From assembly GCA_021784715.1 (NCBI GenBank), contig JAJYHP010000049.1:1-27840 (forward strand): DNA of 27,840 nt. The letters are read 5' to 3'. How positions within the stretch are numbered: position 1 is the stretch's first letter; the number at the start of each line of letters is the position of its first letter. Both the position numbers and the translations under genes were made by a program. The notes beneath the pieces were generated by a model that was given only the letters and a program-made list of their open reading frames with translations, searched no databases and was not told where the DNA came from. The stretch is from a bacterium. Its GTDB lineage: Bacteria; Eremiobacterota; Eremiobacteria; Baltobacterales; Baltobacteraceae. Below are positions 21,955 through 27,840 of the stretch, piece by piece.

Positions 21955-22745
21955 AATACGCAGCGGGGATCGACGTCGGATCGACCCAGACCAAATGCAT
22001 CATCATCGACGAAAACAAGAAGATCGTCGCGCGCGCGCTGACCGATACCGGCGCGAACATCACCCGCGCGGGCGAGCGCGGTTACGAAGCGGTGCTCGCG
22101 GCGGGCAGTATCGCGCGCGAGGACGTGCTCTGCGTCGTGGGAACCGGCTACGGCCGCTTCAAAGTCTCCTTCGGCGATCTGCAGATCACGGAGATTACCT
22201 GCCACGCCAAAGGGGCGAGCATGCTCTTCCCCGATACCGCAACGGTGATCGATATGGGCGGACAGGATGCGAAGGGCATCAGCGTTCAGAACGGCGAGGT
22301 CGTCGATTTCGTGATGAACGATAAATGTGCGGCGGGAACGGGGCGCTTTCTTTCGACCGCCGCCGAGACGCTGGGGCTCTCGCTCGACGAGATCGGCGCG
22401 ATCTCGCTGCAGGCGCGCAACCCGGTCCGGCTTTCGACGGTCTGCACGGTCTTCGTCGAATCCGATATCATGTCGTACGTCGCGCAGGGAAAGAAGACCG
22501 AGGATATTCTCGGCGGCATACACAGCGCGATCGCCGCGCGAACGATCGCCCTGGTTCGACGCGTCGGCCTCAAACCGAGCTACACCTTCACCGGCGGCGT
22601 CTCGCTCAACGTCGGCATGGTGCAGATGCTCGAAGAGAAACTCGGCGCAAAACTCAACGTGAGCCCCGATTCGCACTATATGGGCGCGATCGGTGCTGCG
22701 GTCTTCGCACTCGAACACGCCATGTCGGCGGTCGTCGCACCGTAA
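21951..22745 (+). CDS. bcrA: Benzoyl-CoA reductase ATPase subunit A (BcrA/BzdQ-like)
   Basis: The 264-residue protein is an ASKHA-fold ATPase of the BcrAD/BadFG family: phosphate-1 motif [10 protein letters not shown] at residue 6, phosphate-2 [10 protein letters not shown] near residue 100, and adenosine motif [12 protein letters not shown] near residue 219. The Cys pair that bridges a [4Fe-4S] cluster between two ATPase subunits is present at C126 (DKCAAGTG) and C165 (STVCTVF). It couples ATP hydrolysis to low-potential electron transfer. Thauera BcrA is about 438 residues; this one is short, more like the ATPase subunits of the Azoarcus-type (bzd) enzyme. The start overlaps the bcrB stop. 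Confidence 0.87.
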   Translation: MKYAAGIDVGSTQTKCIIIDENKKIVARALTDTGANITRAGERGYEAVLAAGSIAREDVLCVVGTGYGRFKVSFGDLQITEITCHAKGASMLFPDTATVIDMGGQDAKGISVQNGEVVDFVMNDKCAAGTGRFLSTAAETLGLSLDEIGAISLQARNPVRLSTVCTVFVESDIMSYVAQGKKTEDILGGIHSAIAARTIALVRRVGLKPSYTFTGGVSLNVGMVQMLEEKLGAKLNVSPDSHYMGAIGAAVFALEHAMSAVVAP

Positions 22746-22757
22746 AGGAGCAAGCAG

Positions 22758-23549
22758 ATGGATATTATCGCCGGCGTCGATCTCGGCTCGCGCAGCACGA
22801 AGGTCGTCCTCATCGATCTCCAGGGGCGCGAACTCGTCGCGCGTGCCACGCGGACGCGCCCGCCGCTCGTCGAACTCGTCGATCGCGCGGTCGATGAAGC
22901 GCTGGCGAGCATCGGCGCGCAGCGCGGCGATCTCCGCTATATCGCGACCACCGGCTTCGGACGTTCGAGCTATCCGGAACGCGATCTCCAGCTCACCGAG
23001 GTTACCGCGGCGGCCTATGGGGCGGCGGCGCTCTTTCCCGAGACGCGTTGCGTGCTCGATATCGGCGCGCAGAGTTCGCGAGCGGTAAAAATCGCGCCCG
23101 GCGGGCGCGTGCGCGAATTCAAATCGAACGAAAAATGCGCGGCGGGGGCCGGCGGCTTCGTCGAGCGCGCCGCGAAATATCTCGAGACCGAACTCGCCGA
23201 GGTCGGCGAACTCTCGATGAACGGCGAGAATCCGGTCGCGATCTCAAGCGTCTGCGCGGTACTCGCCGAATCGGAGATCATCAATCACGTGAGCCGCGGC
23301 GAGACGCGCGAGAACATCTTACGCGGCGTACATCAATCGCTCGCGGAGCGCGCGGTGTTGCTCGTCAAACGGATCGGAATCGAAGAAGCCGTCACGCTCG
23401 TCGGCGGCATGGGCTATCAGGCGGGCATGATCCGCGCGTTGCAAGAAGCGCTCGGCGTGCAGATTCAGTGCGCGGCGCAGCCCGAGATGGCGGGGGCGCT
23501 CGGCGCGGCGTTGCTTTCGAAACGGCGCTTGGAGAAGAGCGCCGCGTGA
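22758..23549 (+). CDS. bcrD: Benzoyl-CoA reductase ATPase subunit D (BcrD/BzdP-like)
   Basis: The 263-residue protein is a second, different member of the same ATPase family, with GVDLGSRSTK at residue 6, VLDIGAQSSRAVK, the bridging Cys pair at C127 (EKCAAGAG) and C166 (SSVCAVLAE), and VGGMGYQAGM. The segment ESEIINHVSRGETRENILRG closely follows the BcrD pattern. Having two non-identical ATPases, rather than one homodimeric activator, is characteristic of class I benzoyl-CoA reductases as opposed to hydroxyacyl-CoA dehydratases. AAAGGAG lies upstream; the stop overlaps the GTG of the hemerythrin gene. Confidence 0.88.
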   Translation: MDIIAGVDLGSRSTKVVLIDLQGRELVARATRTRPPLVELVDRAVDEALASIGAQRGDLRYIATTGFGRSSYPERDLQLTEVTAAAYGAAALFPETRCVLDIGAQSSRAVKIAPGGRVREFKSNEKCAAGAGGFVERAAKYLETELAEVGELSMNGENPVAISSVCAVLAESEIINHVSRGETRENILRGVHQSLAERAVLLVKRIGIEEAVTLVGGMGYQAGMIRALQEALGVQIQCAAQPEMAGALGAALLSKRRLEKSAA

Positions 23550-24085
23550 GCGAAGCGATCGCCGTTCTTCGCGACGAGCATCGCCGTATTCTTGCGGTAT
23601 TCGACCGCTTCGAGCAGCGCTGCTCCGAACCGGAGAAGCTCTCGGCGGAGTACGTCGAGGCGTTGCTGGCGTTCATCGAGATCTTCATCGACGGCAACCA
23701 TCACGGGAAAGAGGAGCGTGCGCTCTTCGGGACGACCGACGAACATCCATGGCTGAGCAGCTTCGCGCTGCTCCTGAACGAGCAGCACACCGAAGGGCGC
23801 CTGCTGGTGCGCGCGGTGCGTTGCGCGCGCGGCCGCGGGGAGTCGGGGCTTCCGGAGTTGCGGGCGTTTATCGCGTTTCTGCGCGATCACATCGCGCGGG
23901 AGAACGACGCGATCTTCGTTTCGATCGAACAGGCGCTCGACGAAAATTCGAACGCCGCACTGCTCGAACGTTTCGCCGAGATCGAACGCGAGGTTATCGC
24001 GCGTTGGAAGATCGCCGAGCCCGGCGAGGAGCACCGAGAGATCGGCGATCTCCGTCGCTGGGAGGCGCTTCTTGCCGGTGCGTAG
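23546..24085 (+). CDS. Hemerythrin (HHE) domain protein
   Basis: The 179-residue all-helical protein has the hemerythrin-type ligand pattern: LRDEHRRIL near residue 8, DGNHHGKEERALF near residue 50, LNEQHTEGRLL near residue 76 and LRDHIARENDAIF near residue 112. These His and Glu residues would hold a di-iron site that binds O2 or senses redox. The GTG start overlaps the bcrD stop (GTGA), so it is the last gene of the benzoyl-CoA operon. Benzoyl-CoA reductases are oxygen-sensitive, so oxygen scavenging or sensing for that enzyme is plausible inference. The 3' end overlaps the convergent MaoC-like gene by 92 bp. Confidence 0.85.
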   Translation: MSEAIAVLRDEHRRILAVFDRFEQRCSEPEKLSAEYVEALLAFIEIFIDGNHHGKEERALFGTTDEHPWLSSFALLLNEQHTEGRLLVRAVRCARGRGESGLPELRAFIAFLRDHIARENDAIFVSIEQALDENSNAALLERFAEIEREVIARWKIAEPGEEHREIGDLRRWEALLAGA

Positions 24086-24548
24086 GCGCGGCGGCACGGT
24101 AGAGAAAGATCGCGTCGGCGACGCAGAGCGGTTCCTCACTGCCGAAGGCCTCGACCGTGACGTGCAGGGCGACGCGCAGGCCCGATGCGACGGCACGCAC
24201 GCTTGCAATCGAGAAACGCGCGCGAACCCGCGTTCCGCAGCGTACCGGGGCGAGAAATCGCACGCGGTCGAGCCCGTAATTGATCGTCGCGCCGGTTCCG
24301 CGGATGCTGCAACTGCGATGCCAGAGCACCGGGAGCAGCGAGAGCACGAGATATCCGTGCGCGATCGTGCCGCCGTACGGCCCCTTGGCAGCGCGGCGCG
24401 GATCGGTGTGAATCCACTGTCGGTCCCCGGTGCATGCCGCAAAGGCGTCGATCCGTCGCTGGTCGATGCGCAGCCACGGCGCGGAGAGCAGTTCGCTGCC
24501 TTCGAGCGCGCGGAGGCCGGCGAAACCCTGCACGATTTTCGTTGCCAT
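23994..24548 (-). CDS. MaoC-like (R)-specific enoyl-CoA hydratase
   Basis: The 184-residue protein has a single hot-dog MaoC domain with the hydratase-2 motif: RIDAFAACTGDRQWIHTDP near residue 31, containing the catalytic Asp and His, followed by GPYGGTIAHGYLVLSLLP and YGLDRVRFLAPVRCGTRVRAR. It would hydrate a trans-2-enoyl-CoA to the (R)-3-hydroxyacyl-CoA, possibly acting on products of ring cleavage. ATG 24548 is favoured because family similarity begins there. The Arg/Ser-rich last 35 residues overlap the hemerythrin gene on the other strand and are probably non-domain read-through. It diverges from the tryptophanase gene, only 31 bp away. Confidence 0.87.
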   Translation of the reverse strand: MATKIVQGFAGLRALEGSELLSAPWLRIDQRRIDAFAACTGDRQWIHTDPRRAAKGPYGGTIAHGYLVLSLLPVLWHRSCSIRGTGATINYGLDRVRFLAPVRCGTRVRARFSIASVRAVASGLRVALHVTVEAFGSEEPLCVADAIFLYRAAAPTHRQEAPPSDGDRRSLGAPRRARRSSNAR

Positions 24549-24579
24549 CTCCCGATCTCTCTTCGCAGAAGGAGCCCCG

Positions 24580-25986
24580 ATGCCTCGCTCGATTATCGAA
24601 CCGTTCCGGATTAAATCGGTCGAACCGATTCGCATGACCACGCGCGAGGAGCGCGAGGGCTATCTGCGCGAGGCCGCGTTCAATCCATTCTTGTTGCGTG
24701 CCGAAGACGTCCTCATCGATCTGCTCACCGACAGCGGCACCGGCGCGATGAGCGCCGATCAGTGGGCCTCGATTATGCGCGGCGACGAATCCTACGCCGG
24801 GGCGCGCTCGTACTATCGTTTCGCCGAGCGCGTCCGCGAGATCTTCGGTTTCCAATACGTGCTGCCGACGCATCAAGGGCGCGCGGCGGAGCGCATTCTC
24901 TTCTCGACGCTCTGTAAGCCCGGCGACGTGGTGCCGAACAACACGCATTTCGACACCACGCGCGCGCATGTCGAGAGCGTCGGCGCGCGCGCCGTCGATC
25001 TACCGATTCCCGAAGGGCGCATTCCCGCCGCGCAGCACCCGTTCAAAGGGAACATGGATACCGATGCGTTGCGCGCGTGCATCGCCGAGGTCGGTGCGGC
25101 GCGCGTGCCGCTGGTGATGCTGACCGTTACCAATAATTCCGGCGGCGGCCAGCCGGTCTCGATGGCGAACGTGCGCGCGGTTCACGCGATCTGTCGCGAG
25201 CATGGGATTCCGCTCTACATCGACGCCTGTCGTTATGCGGAGAACTGCTGGTTCATCCGCGAACGCGAGCCGGAATTCGCGGGGCGTTCGCCGCGCGAGA
25301 TCGCACGCGAGCTCTTCTCGTATGCCGACGGTTGCACGATGTCGGCGAAAAAAGACGGCTTGGTCAATATCGGCGGCTTTCTCGCCGGGAACGACGAGGC
25401 GCTCGCGAGCGCGGAATCGCGCTTGCTGATTCTCACCGAAGGTTTCACCACCTACGGCGGCCTCGCCGGGCGCGATTTAGAAGCGATGGCGACCGGGCTC
25501 GCCGAGGCGCTCGACGAGGATTATCTCAACTATCGCATCGCCTCGACGGCGTACTTGGGGCGCCGGCTCACCGAGATCGGCGTTCCCATCGTGCAACCGC
25601 CCGGCGGTCACGCCGTCTATATCGACGCCGGAGCGATGCTCGCGCATCTCGCGCCGCGCGAGTATCCCGGGCAGGCGCTCGTCGGCGAACTCTATCTCGA
25701 AGGCGGCATTCGGGCGGTCGAGATCGGCTCGGTGATGTTCGGCTCGACCGATCCGCTCACCGGGGAGGAGCGGACGGCCCCGCTCGAGCTGGTGCGCCTA
25801 GCGATTCCGCGCCGGGTCTACACGCAGAGCCATATCGATTACGTCGGCGAGGTCTTCGAGGATCTCTACCGCCGGCGCGCGGGGATCGCCGGGCTGAAGA
25901 TGCTCTGGCAGGCGCCGCCGCTGCGCCATTTCACCGCGCGCTTCGAGCGGATCGACCAGGGAAGCCGCTCGAAACCGCGACTTTGA
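24580..25986 (+). CDS. tnaA: Tryptophanase (tryptophan indole-lyase)
   Basis: The 468-residue PLP enzyme belongs to the tryptophanase/tyrosine phenol-lyase family (EPFRIKSVEP at the start, YADGCTMSAKKDG with the PLP Lys at about 258). Residues separating the two activities follow tryptophanase: D125 in HFDTT (Thr124 in tyrosine phenol-lyase), V380 and I382 in AVEIGS (Met379 and Arg381 in that enzyme), and H450 in LRHFTARF (Phe448). The expected reaction converts tryptophan to indole, pyruvate and ammonia. Other stretches (GLVNIGGFL, YGGLAGRDLEAMA) are closer to tyrosine phenol-lyase, so the protein may be basal to both. No tnaC-like leader or tryptophan permease is seen. AAGGAG lies before ATG 24580. 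Confidence 0.88.
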   Translation: MPRSIIEPFRIKSVEPIRMTTREEREGYLREAAFNPFLLRAEDVLIDLLTDSGTGAMSADQWASIMRGDESYAGARSYYRFAERVREIFGFQYVLPTHQGRAAERILFSTLCKPGDVVPNNTHFDTTRAHVESVGARAVDLPIPEGRIPAAQHPFKGNMDTDALRACIAEVGAARVPLVMLTVTNNSGGGQPVSMANVRAVHAICREHGIPLYIDACRYAENCWFIREREPEFAGRSPREIARELFSYADGCTMSAKKDGLVNIGGFLAGNDEALASAESRLLILTEGFTTYGGLAGRDLEAMATGLAEALDEDYLNYRIASTAYLGRRLTEIGVPIVQPPGGHAVYIDAGAMLAHLAPREYPGQALVGELYLEGGIRAVEIGSVMFGSTDPLTGEERTAPLELVRLAIPRRVYTQSHIDYVGEVFEDLYRRRAGIAGLKMLWQAPPLRHFTARFERIDQGSRSKPRL

Positions 25987-26052
25987 AATCCGCCTCGGCA
26001 CCGTAGAACAGTCGGCCGATGGTCCCGTGCGCTCTCGCTGACCCCGGTTTTC

Positions 26053-26153
26053 ACTGTCAATAGTAGGCCGTATGGTGTAAAATCTATCATAGGAAGATGG
26101 TGCTGATTGACAGTTTCGACGTAACCGTGCGATACTGTCAATCAGCACCATCT
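26053..26153 (+). promoter_or_regulatory. abiE promoter inside a 20-bp perfect inverted repeat
   Basis: AGATGGTGCTGATTGACAGT (26095-26114) is exactly inverted at 26134-26153, ending one base before the ATG at 26154. TTGACA (26107-26112) in the left arm and GATACT (26131-26136) reaching into the right arm are 18 bp apart and form a promoter. A third half-site ACTGTCAAT lies at 26053-26061. This is a strong candidate operator for the AbiEi antitoxin. Confidence 0.7.
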
Positions 26154-26981
26154 ATGAAGCCGTCAATATTACAGCAAGCAGGTATCGAGCGACAGCAGTC
26201 GCGACCCATCCCTCGACGGTTGGCTGCGGTCGTCGAGTGCCTTGAGCTGTTTCAACCCGGGATTCTGAGCCTTAAAGACCTGGAATTCTACCTGCGCGAA
26301 CTCGGCATGAAAGGCGACCCCGCAACCGTCGCCCGAGAACTTCAGCGGTACGGTTGGTTGCTTCCGTTGCGAACTCGGGGACGCTGGGAATTTGCTCCGG
26401 GCGCGCGAGCAGGTGCGGTTTCGTCCGGCGACCCCTTCATCGAACTGCGAGCGACTCTCCAGCGGCGGACTCTTCCGGTAGCCCTTGCGTACGACTCGGC
26501 GGCTTGGCTTCAGGGGCTCAGTGCTCGTCAACCGCAAAAACAAGTATTGGCAATGCCGCCGAAGCGACGGAAGCTTCCGCCGGCGCTGAGCGAATTTCGC
26601 GTCACGCGGACATGGAGCGTGCTCGAACCCGAAACGAAGGACAACCTCCCCGTATGGCGCGTGCCGACGCTCCTCGCGAAAATGGCAATCGTTCCACACT
26701 ACTATCGTGATTGGCCGAATGTCATGGAATGGCTCGAGGAGGCGTTCAAACGCGCGGATCCGGCGGATCTCGAACGCGAACTTGATGGTGCGTCCGCTCC
26801 CGCACGCGTACGGCTCGCCTATCTTGCGGATCGTGCGAATTTCAAGAACCTCGCGCAAGAACTCATGAAAAAAGCGCGACCCAATGGGCTTGTGTACCTT
26901 GGTCGGGATCGCGCGCGTAGTCGCTTTGTTCGCGAATACAATCTCATCGATTCGCTGCTCGTACCAAGCGCAAAGTCATGA
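26154..26981 (+). CDS. abiEi: AbiEi-type antitoxin (type IV TA)
   Basis: The 275-residue protein has an N-terminal winged-helix region (PRRLAAVVECLELFQPGILSLKDL, residues about 19-42, then ARELQRYGWLLPLRTRGRWEF) and a C-terminal AbiEi domain (ALAYDSAAWLQGLS, VTRTWSV, VWRVPTLLAKMAIVPHYYRDW and a run of paired helices). AbiEi represses its own promoter through inverted repeats and antagonises the AbiEii nucleotidyltransferase. ATG 26154 follows the right arm of a perfect inverted repeat; the in-frame ATG at 26097 lies within the left arm and would encode operator DNA, so it is not preferred. The stop overlaps the toxin start (ATGA). Confidence 0.82.
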   Translation: MKPSILQQAGIERQQSRPIPRRLAAVVECLELFQPGILSLKDLEFYLRELGMKGDPATVARELQRYGWLLPLRTRGRWEFAPGARAGAVSSGDPFIELRATLQRRTLPVALAYDSAAWLQGLSARQPQKQVLAMPPKRRKLPPALSEFRVTRTWSVLEPETKDNLPVWRVPTLLAKMAIVPHYYRDWPNVMEWLEEAFKRADPADLERELDGASAPARVRLAYLADRANFKNLAQELMKKARPNGLVYLGRDRARSRFVREYNLIDSLLVPSAKS

Positions 26982-27840
26982 TTACCGAAGGGCTGCTCCT
27001 CCGCCACTGCCAGGGACAGCGCATGTTCCGCGACGGCGCGCTTATCGACGTGGCTCAAGATCACGCCCTCCATCTCCTACATGAGGCGGGGTTGTTCGAG
27101 CTTGGACTGGTCTTCAAAGGCGGTACTGCTTTGCGAAAATTCCGTCTTGGCTCTGCGGGGCGTTTTTCAACCGACCTCGATTTCGCCGTAGCAGAACAAG
27201 GCCTCGCCGAACTTGTCTTCGAGCACTTGCACGAAGCATCGGTCGAGGGATTCGCATTTACCGTCGAGCAGGTGGTTCCAGCTCGGCGCGCTCGATTGCA
27301 CATCGCATCTGCGCTCGGTTCGCCAACGATTCCAGCGCGTATCGACATAGCACATGAACTGCCGTGGCTGCCGCCGGACGTTATTTCCCCTATTGGGTTG
27401 CCGATCCATCGTGCATACAACATTCCCCTACGATCGACTGCCGTGATCCGTGTCGAAGAGCTAATCGCTGAAAAGCTCGCCCGCTATCGGCGCGACAGCT
27501 TGGCCCGCGATCTTTACGATCTTGCATGGTTTAGCTCGCGTGTATTTGATGAAGAACTCGTGCGTCGGTTGACAGTTCTAAAGGTCTGGCGCGACATCAA
27601 CGTGACTGGATTGGGCGACGCGCCGTTCGACCCCGAAGAAATATTGCGGGCAAGAGCACGCAGAGAGTTTCAGGAGGAGGCGATCGGCTTCCTAACCTCG
27701 CCCGTCGAGATCGATAAGTGGATCGAAGCTGTTCGAACGCGCTATCGATTCTTGCGCAACGTCGATGATACCGAACGAGGACTGCTCGCAGCGAACCCGC
27801 GCGACGCGTGGACGGTGCAAACGCTTGTTGCCGAGTATCG
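26978..27840 (+). CDS. abiEii: AbiEii-type nucleotidyltransferase toxin (partial, runs off window)
   Basis: The 287 residues present show the AbiEii/DUF1814 nucleotidyltransferase pattern: FKGGTALRKF near residue 47, RFSTDLDFAV near residue 61 with the paired Asp metal ligands, a RVEELIAEKLARYRRDSLARDLYDL block near residue 152 (Lys and Asp of the second motif; written here across a 25-residue span from 149), and a helical C-terminus. Characterised AbiEii proteins bind GTP; related MenT toxins add nucleotides to tRNA 3' ends. The ATG overlaps the abiEi stop. The gene continues beyond 27840. It gives phage defence by abortive infection in Streptococcus, Lactococcus and others. Confidence 0.88.
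   Translation, partial: MITEGLLLRHCQGQRMFRDGALIDVAQDHALHLLHEAGLFELGLVFKGGTALRKFRLGSAGRFSTDLDFAVAEQGLAELVFEHLHEASVEGFAFTVEQVVPARRARLHIASALGSPTIPARIDIAHELPWLPPDVISPIGLPIHRAYNIPLRSTAVIRVEELIAEKLARYRRDSLARDLYDLAWFSSRVFDEELVRRLTVLKVWRDINVTGLGDAPFDPEEILRARARREFQEEAIGFLTSPVEIDKWIEAVRTRYRFLRNVDDTERGLLAANPRDAWTVQTLVAEY

Noticed and set aside
19499..23549. Reading the cluster as a 2-hydroxyacyl-CoA dehydratase with activator
   Set aside because: Two distinct ATPase genes plus dch, oah-like and had in one operon fit class I benzoyl-CoA reductase. Dehydratases have a single activator gene and usually a CoA-transferase.
24580..25986. Tyrosine phenol-lyase
   Set aside because: The diagnostic Thr, Met/Arg and Phe positions of that enzyme are replaced by Asp, Val/Ile and His, as in tryptophanase.
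26097..26153. Upstream ATG at 26097 as the abiEi start
   Set aside because: The extra 19 residues would be encoded by the inverted repeat itself, and the mirrored minus-strand frame begins with the same residues, showing that this is operator sequence.
1..27840. CRISPR arrays, tRNA or rRNA genes
   Set aside because: No regularly spaced repeats, cloverleaf-like segments or rRNA-like stretches were recognised while reading the window. A tRNAscan and CRISPR search would settle this.

Overview
This is a high-GC bacterial chromosome segment. It joins a surface-polysaccharide region, an anaerobic aromatic-catabolism operon, a B12-dependent lysine aminomutase with unusual signalling genes, and a large number of toxin-antitoxin (TA) modules. 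The sequence contains no phylogenetic marker. The gene content (lipid-linked glycan flippase, rhamnose synthesis, O-antigen ligase relic) suggests a diderm. Base and codon style is reminiscent of Vulcanimicrobiota/Eremiobacterota (WPS-2), but that is only a guess.

Layout: 1-2782 is a flippase tail and rmlD that appear once to have been directly coupled. They are now separated by an MntA/HepT-type pair and a DUF2442 gene, with repeated junction sequence. 2779-5542 holds an orphan HicB and a Zeta-like toxin gene cut in two by an IS200/IS605 (IS608-type) element whose ends can be placed to the base. 5630-8053 (minus) holds two decayed genes fused to each other: an S9 peptidase and an O-antigen ligase. 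8162-9645 holds a TacA/TacT-type and a HigB/HigA-type TA pair. 9794-16175 holds kamD-kamE (lysine 5,6-aminomutase), a PilZ protein, an 888-residue cytoplasmic protein built as chemoreceptor module / TRAP DctP solute-binding domain / chemoreceptor module, and a PAS-LuxR regulator. 16286-24085 is a TetR-led, tightly overlapped operon for benzoyl-CoA dearomatisation (dch, oah-like, had, bcrC, bcrB, bcrA, bcrD) ending in a hemerythrin gene. A MaoC-like hydratase and a tryptophanase gene diverge at 24549-24579. The window closes with an AbiE type IV TA pair (26154-27840, toxin running off the end).

Functional reading: the TetR operon would reduce benzoyl-CoA with ATP and low-potential electrons (BcrCBAD), hydrate the dienoyl-CoA (Dch), oxidise the alcohol (Had) and open the ring hydrolytically (Oah-like). 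Ferredoxin, its reductase and any CoA ligase are not in the window. The KamDE/PilZ/receptor/PAS-LuxR set runs in the same direction immediately upstream, and its link to the aromatic operon is inference only. The most unusual item is the receptor/DctP/receptor sandwich protein at 12876-15542.
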